Position numbers and translations under genes: made by a program. Below are positions 25,083 to 33,992 of a DNA stretch of 64,000 nucleotides, piece by piece. Source of the DNA: Cellulosilyticum lentocellum DSM 5427 (GTDB lineage: Bacteria > Bacillota > Clostridia > Lachnospirales > Cellulosilyticaceae); NCBI RefSeq assembly GCF_000178835.2, contig NC_015275.1:3749001-3813000 (forward strand). The letters are read 5' to 3'. Position 1 is the stretch's first letter, and each line of letters opens with the position of its first letter. Under the pieces are notes generated by a model. That model did no database searches. It saw only the letters and a list, made by a program, of their open reading frames with translations, and had not been told where the DNA came from.

Positions 25083-26720
25083 CTATCTTTTCACACGTCT
25101 ATAAATAATAGCTTCAAATGGTTCCAGTTCTTTGGCATGATCAGCCTTTTCATAATTTCCTAGTATTTTTTCATAAGATTCAAGCTGTAAATCGGCTGTT
25201 AACCGAGTATGATTTCTTCCTAAGTTATTTAATACTAAGATTTCTTCATCTCCAAAGCTTCTTTTATAAGCCAATATTTCTGGATGATCTTTATAAATAA
25301 ACTCAATTTTTCCTTCTGAAATGGCAGGATGCTCTTTACGTATTTGAATTAACTTTTTATAATACGCTAATATAGAATCTGCATCGTTTTGCTCTATTTC
25401 TACATTAATTGCTTTATAGTTTTCAGGAATTGAAAGCCATGGTGTACTGTTAGAAAACCCTGCATGGTCACCACTATTCCACTGCATTGGTGTACGGCTG
25501 TTATCTCTAGATCTTGCCCCTAAAATAGCAAGTGCTTCTTCTTTTGTCTTACCATTTCTAAGCATGATTTCATAGTAGTTTTTGCTTTCTACATCACAGT
25601 ACTGACTAATATCTGTATACTTTGCATTTGTCATACCAATTTCTTCACCTTGAAAAATATAAGGTGTACCTTGCATCATATGGATGCACGTTGCTAGCAT
25701 TTTAGCTGATTCCTTCCAATAGTTTTCATCATCTCCTAAACGTGATACCACTCTTGGTTGGTCATGATTACACCAAAATAGTGCGTTCCATCCTTCATTT
25801 TCTTGCATACCTAATTGCCAATTGTAGAATAACGTTTTAAGTGCTTTGAAATCTGGCTGCATAATCTCCCACTTATTTCCATCCTTATAATCTACTTTAA
25901 GATGATGGAAGTTAAAACACATAGACAATTCCTTTTCCTTTGGATTGCTATAACGGATACAATGCTCTAGTGTTGTAGATGACATCTCGCCTACTGTCAC
26001 CATATTTTCGATTTGTGTATCTGCCACTAATTCCTTAAGATATGCATGCACTTTAGAACCATCTGTGTAAAATCTTCTGCCGTCCCCCACCTTATCACTT
26101 TCAAATACTTCTGGTTTAGAAATCAGATTCACAACATCAAAACGGAAGCCTTTAACGCCCTTATTCTTCCAGAATCTAATAATCTCTTTAAGCTCTTCTC
26201 TTACCTTAGGATTTTCCCAATTTAAGTCTGCCTGGGTTACATCAAATAAATGAAGGTACCATTTTTTAAGATGTGGCACATACTCCCAAGCATTGCCACC
26301 AAATTTTGATTCCCAATTAGTAGGTGGCTGATCTGGCGTACCATCCTTGAAAAAATAATAATCCATATATTCTGGATCTCCAGCAAGTGCTTTTTGAAAC
26401 CATTGATGCTCTGTAGACGTATGATTGAAAACCATATCTAACATAATGCCTATACTGCGTTTATTGGCCTCCTCAATAAGCTCCTCACAGTCCGCCATTG
26501 TCCCAAATAAAGGGTCAATATTACGATAATCTGCTACATCATAACCGTTGTCTCTTTGTGGTGAAATAAAAAAAGGGGTAAGCCATATATAGTCTATACC
26601 AAGCTCCTCTAAGTAATTTAATCTGCTTGTTACACCCTTTAAGTCCCCAAATCCATTTCCTGTTGTATCTTGGAATGATTTTGGATAGATTTGATAGATT
26701 ACTTTATCTTTAAAATTCAT
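25083..26720 (-). CDS. treC: Trehalose-6-phosphate hydrolase (alpha,alpha-phosphotrehalase)
   Basis: The 545-residue protein is a GH13 alpha-glucosidase. It opens with VIYQIYPKSFQDTTGNGFGDLKG and has DMVFNHTSTEHQW, then GFRFDVVNL carrying the nucleophile Asp. VGEMSST carries the acid/base Glu, and WCNHDQPRVVSR carries the third catalytic Asp. It splits imported trehalose 6-phosphate into glucose and glucose 6-phosphate in the cytosol. GH13 members with this opening also include oligo-1,6-glucosidases. The adjacent trehalose-type PTS and TreR gene decide the assignment. It is second in the operon after treB, with a 101-base gap that contains a hairpin. Also called treA in Bacillus. Confidence 0.9.
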   Translation of the reverse strand: MNFKDKVIYQIYPKSFQDTTGNGFGDLKGVTSRLNYLEELGIDYIWLTPFFISPQRDNGYDVADYRNIDPLFGTMADCEELIEEANKRSIGIMLDMVFNHTSTEHQWFQKALAGDPEYMDYYFFKDGTPDQPPTNWESKFGGNAWEYVPHLKKWYLHLFDVTQADLNWENPKVREELKEIIRFWKNKGVKGFRFDVVNLISKPEVFESDKVGDGRRFYTDGSKVHAYLKELVADTQIENMVTVGEMSSTTLEHCIRYSNPKEKELSMCFNFHHLKVDYKDGNKWEIMQPDFKALKTLFYNWQLGMQENEGWNALFWCNHDQPRVVSRLGDDENYWKESAKMLATCIHMMQGTPYIFQGEEIGMTNAKYTDISQYCDVESKNYYEIMLRNGKTKEEALAILGARSRDNSRTPMQWNSGDHAGFSNSTPWLSIPENYKAINVEIEQNDADSILAYYKKLIQIRKEHPAISEGKIEFIYKDHPEILAYKRSFGDEEILVLNNLGRNHTRLTADLQLESYEKILGNYEKADHAKELEPFEAIIYRRVKR

Positions 26721-26763
26721 CGTCTTAATTCCTCATAACTTCCCTTATTCTACTCCTTAACTC

Positions 26764-26803
26764 AAATCAGCAGTAACAGTATTTTAACTGCCACTGCTGA
26801 TTG
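26764..26803 (-). other. Intercistronic hairpin between treB and treC
   Basis: AATCAGCAGT (26765-26774) pairs perfectly with ACTGCTGATT (26793-26802), with a short inner AGT/ACT pairing. There is no strong T-run, so partial termination or RNA processing that lowers treC relative to treB is more likely than a full stop. Confidence 0.6.
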
Positions 26804-26821
26804 CTTGGTACTCATAAATGA

Positions 26822-28243
26822 TTAATGATTGCCTAAGCCTTTTTTCTTTGCAACGATTACTGTTAACACAAATGGTACAACAATTGCTACAAGCATAGCT
26901 ATACCAAAGCTTAACATATACGTTGGTTGGATGGATAAGATACCAGGAATACCACCTACACCAATGGCATTTGCTGTTGTATTAGTGAGTACTGAAATAG
27001 TAGCTGCGATTCCTGAACCAATCATTCCACAAATGAATGGGAATGTATATTTAAGGTTAACACCAAAGATTGCTGGTTCTGTAACACCTAAATAGCAAGA
27101 TAAGCAGGCTGGCACATTCACTTCTTGCGCTGCTGCATTTTTACGTTGTACATAAATCATACCAAGAACTGCTGACCCTTGTGCAATGTTAGATAAAGCA
27201 ATCATTGGCCACAGCATTGTACCACCAAAGTCTGCAATAAGTTGTAAGTCGATTGCATTTGTCATGTGGTGAAGTCCTGTAATAACTAATGGTGCATATA
27301 AGAAACCAAATACCATACCAAATACAACTTTTAATGGTCCTGTAATACCAGCGTATACTACAGCTGAAATAGCTGAACCGACTTTCCAGCCGATAGGGCC
27401 TAATACAAAGTGCGCTGCCATTACTGCTAATAGTAAACTTGCAAAAGGTACCACAATCATGGAGATTGCTTGTGGTGTAATCTTACGGAAGAATTTCTCA
27501 AGATATACGAGTGTAAATGCAGCTAAAATAGCTGGAATGATTTGTGCTTGGTAACCAATCATTTGAACTTGTGCAAATCCAAAATTCCAAACAGGAATAT
27601 CTGCTGCTGCAGTAGATCCTACTGCATAGGCATTTAAAAGTTGTCCTGATACTAAAGTAAGCCCAAGGACGATTCCTAACATTTGGGTTGTTCCCATCTT
27701 TTTAGTTACTGACCAACAAATCCCTACTGGTAACATATGAAATACTGCTTCACCAATTAACCAAAGGAAATGATCAATACCTGCCCAGAATTGACTCATC
27801 TCTACAAGAGTTTTTGTTCCATTTTCAAATAAATATAAACTATCAATAACGTTACGGAATCCTAAAATCAAACCTCCTACGATAATAGCGGGAATAAGTG
27901 GTGCGAAGATTTCTGCAATCCCTCCTACTATACGCTGGAAAATATTTTGATTCTTTTTAGCCGCTTGTTTTACTTCATCTTTAGAAGTTCCTTCAATACC
28001 TGCTACCTTTGAAAAGTCTTGGTAAAACTCAGATACTTTATTTCCTATAATAACCTGGAACTGACCAGACTGTGTAAAAGTCCCTTTAACATTTTTTAAT
28101 TCTTCAATTTTCTTAATATCCGCTTTTGATGGTTCTGCTAAAACAAAACGTAGACGTGTCATACAATGTGATACGGCTGCAATATTTTCTTTACCACCCA
28201 CATAAGCTAGTAGTGCTTTAGCCTCATCTTTATATGTACTCAT
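26822..28243 (-). CDS. treB: PTS trehalose transporter, IIBC component
   Basis: The protein has 473 residues from the ATG at 28243, seven bases after AGGAGG. The frame stays open 23 codons further up, through the operator, and is not used. The IIB domain comes first (about 1-80), with the phosphorylated cysteine in AAVSHCMTRLRFVL. The IIC membrane domain follows, with GxTEPAIFG as YLGVTEPAIFGVNLKY. No IIA domain is fused, so a glucose-type IIA made elsewhere must serve. It imports trehalose and phosphorylates it to trehalose 6-phosphate. It is first in the treBC operon, under a promoter overlapped by twin TreR palindromes. The specificity call rests on treC and treR beside it. Confidence 0.9.
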   Translation of the reverse strand: MSTYKDEAKALLAYVGGKENIAAVSHCMTRLRFVLAEPSKADIKKIEELKNVKGTFTQSGQFQVIIGNKVSEFYQDFSKVAGIEGTSKDEVKQAAKKNQNIFQRIVGGIAEIFAPLIPAIIVGGLILGFRNVIDSLYLFENGTKTLVEMSQFWAGIDHFLWLIGEAVFHMLPVGICWSVTKKMGTTQMLGIVLGLTLVSGQLLNAYAVGSTAAADIPVWNFGFAQVQMIGYQAQIIPAILAAFTLVYLEKFFRKITPQAISMIVVPFASLLLAVMAAHFVLGPIGWKVGSAISAVVYAGITGPLKVVFGMVFGFLYAPLVITGLHHMTNAIDLQLIADFGGTMLWPMIALSNIAQGSAVLGMIYVQRKNAAAQEVNVPACLSCYLGVTEPAIFGVNLKYTFPFICGMIGSGIAATISVLTNTTANAIGVGGIPGILSIQPTYMLSFGIAMLVAIVVPFVLTVIVAKKKGLGNH

Positions 28244-28259
28244 GTTGTACCTCCTGATG

Positions 28260-28312
28260 ACTTGTTTAAACAACTTCTTAAACAGAATATCATGCTTGTT
28301 TAAACAAGTCAA
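28260..28312 (-). promoter_or_regulatory. treB promoter with two TreR operators
   Basis: TTGTTTAAACAA occurs twice, at 28262-28273 and 28296-28307, centres 34 bases apart. It resembles the Bacillus TreR site TTGTATATACAA. The -35 TTGACT (28307-28312, minus strand) and -10 TATTCT (28284-28289) are 17 bases apart. One operator covers the spacer and the other lies downstream of the start point. Confidence 0.85.
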
Positions 28313-28355
28313 TTATTATTTATATTTTCTCATACTGAAGATTTTTCCAGTCTTC

Positions 28356-28383
28356 TTGACACAATATGATACTCTTCTATAAT
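28356..28383 (+). promoter_or_regulatory. treR promoter
   Basis: Perfect TTGACA (28356-28361) and TATAAT (28378-28383), 16 bases apart, lead into the treR gene. No TreR palindrome overlaps it. Confidence 0.8.
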
Positions 28384-28430
28384 ATAGGTTAGTATGTGTC
28401 ACACCAGAAATTTTAGAAGGGAGAATGAAA

Positions 28431-29168
28431 ATGGCAGGCGTTAAATATGAACTCATTTATGATGAACTAAAAAAGAAAATTGAAGCATTTGAATATAACT
28501 TTCAAGAATTACTTCCTTCTGAAAATACATTGATCGTAACTTATGATTGTTCTAGAAATACAGTTCGCAGGGCCATTGCACAGCTTGTCAAAGCTGGCTA
28601 TGTCCAATCTCTTCAGGGGAAAGGCGTTCGTGTAATCTATGAGCCACAGCAACAAAACTCTTTTACACTTGCCGGCATTGAAACTTTTGAAGAACTAGCC
28701 AAACGCAATAATAGAATACCTTCCACTAAAGTCTTAATCTTTACAGACCTCATTGCTGATGAGTCTATTCATCGCCGTACAGGTCTCCCAGTAGGTAGTG
28801 AACTTTATTATATCCAACGTGTCCGTTACCTAGATGGTACACCCACCATTTTGGACCATAGTTTCTTCTTAAAAGAAGTTACAAAGGGACTCACTCCTGA
28901 AATAGCTGAGAAATCAATTTATCATTATTTAGAACAAGACCTAGGCGTATCCATTATCACTAGTAAACGTAAAATCACCGTTGAAAAAGCAACTGATGCT
29001 GATGTGATTCACTTGGATTTGGACCTAAATGAACATAACTGCTTGGCTGTTGTTTCTAATCAAACTTACAATTCAGATGGCGTTATGTTTGAATTTACAG
29101 CTTCTAGACATCGTCCTGAATTCTTTAGTTTCCAAGATACTGCAACACGTACCAAGCCATCTTTTTAA
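28431..29168 (+). CDS. treR: Trehalose operon repressor, GntR family
   Basis: The protein has 245 residues from the ATG at 28431, seven bases after AAGGGAG; an ATG two codons earlier lies too close to that site. The N-terminal GntR winged helix reads YELIYDELKKKIE, then LPSENTLIVTYDCSRNTVRRAI, then QSLQGKGVRV. A UTRA (HutC-type) ligand domain follows (about 85-240). TreR proteins leave DNA when trehalose 6-phosphate binds. Divergent placement from treB and two TTGTTTAAACAA palindromes in between support the name. The gene has its own TTGACA/TATAAT promoter and ends at a good terminator. Confidence 0.88.
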   Translation: MAGVKYELIYDELKKKIEAFEYNFQELLPSENTLIVTYDCSRNTVRRAIAQLVKAGYVQSLQGKGVRVIYEPQQQNSFTLAGIETFEELAKRNNRIPSTKVLIFTDLIADESIHRRTGLPVGSELYYIQRVRYLDGTPTILDHSFFLKEVTKGLTPEIAEKSIYHYLEQDLGVSIITSKRKITVEKATDADVIHLDLDLNEHNCLAVVSNQTYNSDGVMFEFTASRHRPEFFSFQDTATRTKPSF

Positions 29169-29221
29169 TATCAGCTTAATAAGCTTTATATAATTCATTG
29201 CATTCTACTTCTAGTCTTATA

Positions 29222-29270
29222 AATAAAACCGCCTAAGTTTTCAAAATTCAATCTCAGGCGGTTTTATTCG
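29222..29270 (+). terminator. treR terminator
   Basis: AATAAAACCGCCT (29222-29234) pairs with AGGCGGTTTTATT (29256-29268). The A and T flanks make it likely to work in both directions. Confidence 0.9.
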
Positions 29271-29410
29271 TTATATTATTTTATATAGCTTTTAAGGTAT
29301 TTATGCGATTACATTTAACCTAGAAAGTCATTTAAAAGTTTTAAATTTGCTAATCTTATCTCTATTAGATTCTTTTCTGTAGCGTATCTTCCATTTTTAA
29401 CAATAAAAAA

Positions 29411-30289
29411 TTAGTCGCTCGTTAATGCTATTTTAAATACTTTGGACTTTACTGCTGTTCCAGATATTTTCACCTCTATCTCATCATTATTTCTAAAAGC
29501 ATATCCATGAACATATCCCTCTTTATTTATCTCATTTCCTTGTTCAATCATTAGATCTACTTCATCACTACCTTTGATGTATTTTAAATAATAAGCAGAC
29601 ATAACACCACTAGCTGTTCCTGTTACTGAATCTTCAATAGTTCCAGAATAACAGGAAGAAAAATGCCTTCCATGCATGTCACTCTTTTGATCATAGCATT
29701 CTAATGTGAAAGGATGAATGGAAGCTCTAGGCATCTGTTTTAAAATAGCAGGAAATAAATCATTATTAGGTTTCATTTTTTGAAAGCTATCCAATGTTTT
29801 AATAGGTATAAGTGTTGTCCAAGCACCAGTACTTCCATACACAATAGGATAACGTGTATCTAAATCCTCTATCTCTAATCCTATTGCATTTAATAACTGC
29901 TCTTTATCTCCCTCAAATGGTGTAAAGGTAGCATTGGCTTGCTCCATTAATAGTTCATCCGTGTCATAACTGTAGTGAATATCTAATAGCCCTGCTCTTG
30001 TTTCTATTTTAAAATCTAAATCACTATTGGCATTTAAACCATCAACAATAAATTTCATTGTACCTATGGTTGCATGACCACATAGAGGTGTTTCATGTCC
30101 TGGTGTAAAATACCTCAACTTATAATCAGCAACGTCTGACTTACATATAAAACAACACTCATTGTAACCTGCCTTGTAAGCAATCTTTTGCATGAGCTCA
30201 TCATCATACTTATCTCCATCAGTAATAATCCCTACAGGATTGCCTTTATTGACGGTCAAAGTAAATACATCATATTGAATAATCTCCAT
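29411..30289 (-). CDS. PhzF-family isomerase-like protein
   Basis: The protein has 292 residues. The family start QYDVFTLTVNKGNPVGI is followed by the conserved glutamate region GYNECCF (E44), then RYFTPGHETPLCGHATIG, the best PhzF signature. The second half repeats the fold with EDSVTGTASGVMSAYY. PhzF proteins are two-domain hot-dog-like isomerases or epimerases. Only a few make phenazines, and most have unknown small-molecule substrates. There is no phenazine gene nearby, so a housekeeping or salvage role is more likely. It starts behind AGGGGG and stands alone. The 130-base gap to the treR terminator shows nothing. Confidence 0.88.
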   Translation of the reverse strand: MEIIQYDVFTLTVNKGNPVGIITDGDKYDDELMQKIAYKAGYNECCFICKSDVADYKLRYFTPGHETPLCGHATIGTMKFIVDGLNANSDLDFKIETRAGLLDIHYSYDTDELLMEQANATFTPFEGDKEQLLNAIGLEIEDLDTRYPIVYGSTGAWTTLIPIKTLDSFQKMKPNNDLFPAILKQMPRASIHPFTLECYDQKSDMHGRHFSSCYSGTIEDSVTGTASGVMSAYYLKYIKGSDEVDLMIEQGNEINKEGYVHGYAFRNNDEIEVKISGTAVKSKVFKIALTSD

Positions 30290-30385
30290 TAAAATATCCC
30301 CCTTTATCTTAGTCTACTCAAACCTATTTATTATGATCATAAAATATATTATACCATGCAATAAAAACAACTCCCATTATTTCCT

Positions 30386-31273
30386 CTAATCTTCTTTGCC
30401 TAGCTCCGTCTCATAAGGTTCAATATGAATAATAACCTGTGCATGAGGATTAAGCTCTTTTTGCAGCATATCTTCAATGTCGTGTGAAAGCTTGTGTGTC
30501 TGTCCAAGTGTCAAATCACAAGAAGCTAAAATATGCATATCAATATGTAAATCATCTATTGTTCCACGATTTCTGATTTTATGTACACCTTTGACAAGCT
30601 CATGTTTGACTGTAATTTTCTCTATTTCTTTATTGTCCACTACTGCTTTATCTACCAGCACACCACAGGTCATATCAAATATTTCATAGCCTGCTTTCAA
30701 AATAAATCCTGCTACAATCAGTGATGCAAGTGGATCTATCCATACTGGTGCCCCAAGTTTAATAGCCACCAACGTGGTAAGTACACCAATCGTTACATAA
30801 ATATCACTTTTGGTATGCATGGCATCTGAAATTAAAATCGTACTATTGCATTCTTCACCTTTTTTGCGTTCGTATGTTGTGACAAATAAATTAACACCTA
30901 GTGTAATGATCATCACCACTAAACTTGAAATACTAATTTCCGGTGTTATAGGATTAATAAAATGACTTATTGCCCCTACTATAATCTTAAGTCCTAAACC
31001 AACTAGCATTGCTACTATAAAAAGCCCTGTAATCGTTTCAAATTTCTTGTGCCCATAGGGGTGATCATCATCAATGGGCTTTGATGCAATTCCAATTCCA
31101 ATAAGCCCTACAATATTGGATGAACCATCTGTTATAGAGTGAAATCCATCTGCTGTCATACTAGCACTATTAATAATCATCCCAAAAATCACCTTAGCTG
31201 CTGCCACTGCAAAGTTTGCTAATAAAATGAGCCACAATACTTTCTTTACAATCTTAAACTTACTCTTTTCCAT
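30386..31273 (-). CDS. Cation diffusion facilitator (CDF) metal efflux protein
   Basis: The protein has 295 residues from the ATG at 31273, which follows AAGGGGGAAGTAAGG; the upstream ATG at 31303 lacks a ribosome site. Six membrane helices carry the two metal motifs SMTADGFHSITDGSSN (helix 2) and LISDAMHTKSDIYV (helix 5). A cytosolic ferredoxin-like C-terminal domain follows (about 215-290). CDF proteins exchange Zn, Fe, Mn or Cd for protons. The D/H pattern in helices 2 and 5 suggests a divalent cation such as zinc or iron, but specificity is not certain. No metal riboswitch or operator is seen upstream. Confidence 0.9.
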   Translation of the reverse strand: MEKSKFKIVKKVLWLILLANFAVAAAKVIFGMIINSASMTADGFHSITDGSSNIVGLIGIGIASKPIDDDHPYGHKKFETITGLFIVAMLVGLGLKIIVGAISHFINPITPEISISSLVVMIITLGVNLFVTTYERKKGEECNSTILISDAMHTKSDIYVTIGVLTTLVAIKLGAPVWIDPLASLIVAGFILKAGYEIFDMTCGVLVDKAVVDNKEIEKITVKHELVKGVHKIRNRGTIDDLHIDMHILASCDLTLGQTHKLSHDIEDMLQKELNPHAQVIIHIEPYETELGKED

Positions 31274-31327
31274 ACGCCTTACTTCCCCCTTAGAAATACT
31301 CATAAAATAAATTAGTTCCTAATACAT

Positions 31328-31373
31328 AAAAAACCTGTGAGACTATAGTGTTTATTATAGTCCCACAGGTTTA
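31328..31373 (-). terminator. Terminator of flavodoxin gene
   Basis: AAACCTGTGaGACTATA pairs with TATAGTCcCACAGGTTT (one mismatch) around an eight-base loop. On the minus strand it is followed by TTTTTT. It lies between the flavodoxin stop (31549) and the CDF start. The remaining 175 bases hold only a short CTCATT/AATGAG dyad near 31433-31460. Confidence 0.85.
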
Positions 31374-31548
31374 ATTCCTGTTGCCAATAAATTGGCCCAG
31401 TTATTACATCCAACATAATAACCTGATTTATTCTCATTAAAGTCATTGTAAATGAGAACAAGCCTATTTGTCAATCTACTTTTTATAAATAAAATACATA
31501 ACCCAATTACTTATTCCTTTGCCCCAGAAAGATGGTTATGCAAAGCGC

Positions 31549-32031
31549 TTATATACTCTCTTGAATAGCTTTACAAAAAGCTTCTACCTTCGATCTATCT
31601 TCTGCATAAGTTTGCTTATTGGGATTAATAAGACTTAAGGTTGCAATTGCTTCTCCCCATTTATTTTCAAGTTGATTAAAACATTTCTGTGTACCCCCGC
31701 CTCCACTACATACATAAATTGCCACCTTATGCCCTCCTATATTATTTTCTTCAAGAAATGTACTAATAGGAGCTGCATGGCTTCCTGCCCAAATAGGTGT
31801 CCCCAAAATTACGACATCATACTGAGATGTATCAAATTCATAAGGTGCAAGCTTTGGCTTTTCTCCAAACACTGCTGCTTTCCCACACCAAAACATCCTA
31901 GCCATTTTCCCCTTTGGATAGGGTTTTGCTATTTTCAAGGCTAATGTATCTGCTTTTAGACACTGAGCTATTTCCTCTGCTATATATTGTGTATGGCCCT
32001 CTAATGAATAATAAACTACTATGGCTCTCAT
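31549..32031 (-). CDS. Flavodoxin-family protein
   Basis: The protein has 160 residues. The FMN phosphate loop is VVYYSLEGHTQYIAEEI, and the flavin-edge loops are GTPIWAGSHAAPI and CSGGGGTQKCF. Such short flavodoxins carry electrons or act as small NAD(P)H:quinone or flavin reductases in the cytosol. The extra cysteines C107 and C115 next to the flavin are common in a clostridial subgroup. The gene starts behind AGGAGGAGT and is followed by its own terminator. It lies 38 bases after the HD-domain gene, on the same strand, so read-through is possible. Confidence 0.88.
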   Translation of the reverse strand: MRAIVVYYSLEGHTQYIAEEIAQCLKADTLALKIAKPYPKGKMARMFWCGKAAVFGEKPKLAPYEFDTSQYDVVILGTPIWAGSHAAPISTFLEENNIGGHKVAIYVCSGGGGTQKCFNQLENKWGEAIATLSLINPNKQTYAEDRSKVEAFCKAIQESI

Positions 32032-32069
32032 ATTACTCCTCCTTATTGATCTACTTACGTTTACTAATA

Positions 32070-32555
32070 CTAAATCCCATACATAATCTCACAAAGCTTT
32101 TTTCCGCTAGGGGTTTTAAAAATATTGTTATAGGCGGTCTTTATAGCTTCTTTTCCTAGCTCATCTTCATAAAAGTTTACAAGGAAATCTGCTTCTACTA
32201 AAATCTGATAGTCTATTCCTTGTATATCTGTATAAGTATGATGGTGGCCTACTATATAACAAACACGTTTAATTTTCTCTTCATGATAGTCCAGTTCTTT
32301 TAAGAGCTTCTTAGCTAAATCTGGACCTAATTGTTCTTGTAACTTACCATTACTACTCCCAAATTGTGCTTCTGCTGCTTTAATCCCTATATCATGTACA
32401 AGGGCTGTTACTTCTATTAGGGTAAGTGTTTCTGGGTCTAGCTGCTCCATCTCCCCAATGAGTTTGGCAAAGCTATGTACCTTAATAAAATGTTGAATAC
32501 GTTTGGCATCTCCGCTATAATACGTCATCATCTTATATGCTAATGTATTAATCAT
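32070..32555 (-). CDS. HD-domain phosphohydrolase-like protein
   Basis: The protein has 161 residues from the ATG at 32555, six bases after GAGGAGA. The frame is open 33 more codons into the upstream gene, but that start has no support. An HD domain is visible: H in KVHSFAKLI, the HD pair in ALVHDIGIKAAE, then histidines in IVGHHHTYTD and D in LVEADFLVNF. This is a complete metal-binding set for a phosphohydrolase or nucleotidase of the HDIG type. The substrate cannot be told. Neighbours on the same strand are CapA-like and HAD genes, with no shared pathway evident. Confidence 0.82.
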   Translation of the reverse strand: MINTLAYKMMTYYSGDAKRIQHFIKVHSFAKLIGEMEQLDPETLTLIEVTALVHDIGIKAAEAQFGSSNGKLQEQLGPDLAKKLLKELDYHEEKIKRVCYIVGHHHTYTDIQGIDYQILVEADFLVNFYEDELGKEAIKTAYNNIFKTPSGKKLCEIMYGI

Positions 32556-32622
32556 ATTTTTCTCCTCTATTCCTTTCCTGTTTAATTCAAGATAAAACTT
32601 CTTTGACTTTATTGGCTTGTGC

Positions 32623-33975
32623 TTAGTTTTTGAGGCCTTTACTATATTTCTCAATGCGTTTTAATACACGCTCTTTATCTGCACCTGTAAGAACTTTGGG
32701 TTGATAATTATTTCTATTAGATACAGAAGAAATAGAACAAGGAATAATTTCATTGCCTTCTGAAACAATACCATCTTTAGTTAATACAAAGGTTTCCCTA
32801 TAAATAAAGGTGTCTTTATCATCAGGATTTTTATTAGCGCCAAAGCAGAAGTTACCCATGCTGTACACAATATTGGCACCTTTATAACTTCCTATACCTT
32901 GAATCACATGAGGATGGCTACCCAGTACTAAATGAGCACCTTGATCAATGACGTACTTAGCTAAATCCTGCTGCACTTTATTAGGAATATTTTCTCTCTC
33001 AATCCCCCAATGAAACTCTATAATGATTAAGTCTGCTTTTGCTTTCGCTTCTGTAATACGCTTTTTAAGTTTATTTTTCATACCTTGATCATTACTCCAA
33101 GCGGATTCTCCAATCAGAGCAATGCGGATATCATTAATGGTTATATAGTAGGTTTGATCACTGCCAAAATACCCAATTTGATTTTTTGTTAAAACACTTT
33201 TTGTATCTGTATAGCCTACATTTCCATAATCCTTACTATGATTGTTGGCTAAATTAACAACTTCTATATCTCCTAACTGTAAAATCTTTATGTACTCAGG
33301 TAACCCTCTAATAGCAAATTCCTTTTCTGCTGCACTACCTCTAGTCGTGAGAGGTCCTTCTAAATTTACTATAGTTAAATCATCCTCTTCAAAAATGCTT
33401 TTTACATTCTTCATAAAATAAGCATAGCCATTTGCCTTAGCTACTTCATCAAAGCGCCCACCTCTACTTTGTCCTTTGTAATACCCTAATGTAAAATCTC
33501 CTGCTGCTGATAGGGTGATTCGCTTTTCACTTATTTCTTCTTCATATTTTCCAGTTTTCCCTATATTTTCAGTACCTGAAATATTCATCTGACCGTCTTT
33601 GTAAACCACGTTATAACCTAAGAAATCTGAGAAAAACTTAAGGGGTATATAAACTCTTCCATCTTTAACCACTGGCGCTGTTTCTAAGTAATAGTTACTT
33701 CCCCCTACGCTAGCTTGACGGCTATTTGCCTTAATCACTATATTACCTGGCATAATAAGAAAAGTGCCTTCTTTTTGCTGCCAAGTCACTTGATATCCCA
33801 GTGCTTTTAGAAAAGGTGCTGCTTGCACCATGGTCGTTCCTTGCTTCCTGTAAGTCGTATGATCCTGCATAGTAATCGTTTTCTCTACTGTAGTGACCAC
33901 TATATCTGCCATTAAAGCTTGACTACTCCAAAGACAAATACATATTGCTAAAATAGCGATTAACTTCTTTTTCAT
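32623..33975 (-). CDS. Exported CapA-like metallophosphatase with copper-amine-oxidase-N domain
   Basis: The protein has 450 residues from the ATG at 33975 behind GGGAGGGG. It has a signal peptide (MKKKLIAILAICICLWSSQALMAD, cleavage after A-D-like). A copper amine oxidase N-terminal (stalk) domain spans about 25-130. From about 148 a CapA/PgsA-type calcineurin-like fold shows AAGDFTLG, TIVNLEGPLT, VVNLANNHSKDYG, IIEFHWGIE and LGSHPHVIQG. CapA proteins help make or anchor poly-gamma-glutamate capsules, but many family members in clostridia have no capsule locus. None is visible here. It is expected outside the membrane. Its start is 18 bases before the HAD gene stop, so they may be co-transcribed. 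Confidence 0.85.
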   Translation of the reverse strand: MKKKLIAILAICICLWSSQALMADIVVTTVEKTITMQDHTTYRKQGTTMVQAAPFLKALGYQVTWQQKEGTFLIMPGNIVIKANSRQASVGGSNYYLETAPVVKDGRVYIPLKFFSDFLGYNVVYKDGQMNISGTENIGKTGKYEEEISEKRITLSAAGDFTLGYYKGQSRGGRFDEVAKANGYAYFMKNVKSIFEEDDLTIVNLEGPLTTRGSAAEKEFAIRGLPEYIKILQLGDIEVVNLANNHSKDYGNVGYTDTKSVLTKNQIGYFGSDQTYYITINDIRIALIGESAWSNDQGMKNKLKKRITEAKAKADLIIIEFHWGIERENIPNKVQQDLAKYVIDQGAHLVLGSHPHVIQGIGSYKGANIVYSMGNFCFGANKNPDDKDTFIYRETFVLTKDGIVSEGNEIIPCSISSVSNRNNYQPKVLTGADKERVLKRIEKYSKGLKN

Positions 33976-33992
33976 AGTATCCCCTCCCTTAT

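Noticed and set aside
31433-31462. CTCATT...AATGAG dyad upstream of the CDF gene as a Fur or metal box
   Set aside because: Arms are only six bases and the spacing does not fit a Fur or Zur box. No metal-regulator site could be argued.
32556-32654. N-terminal extension of the HD-domain protein into the CapA-like gene
   Set aside because: GAGGAGA sits at the right distance before the ATG at 32555, and the extension is lysine-rich and unlike the family.
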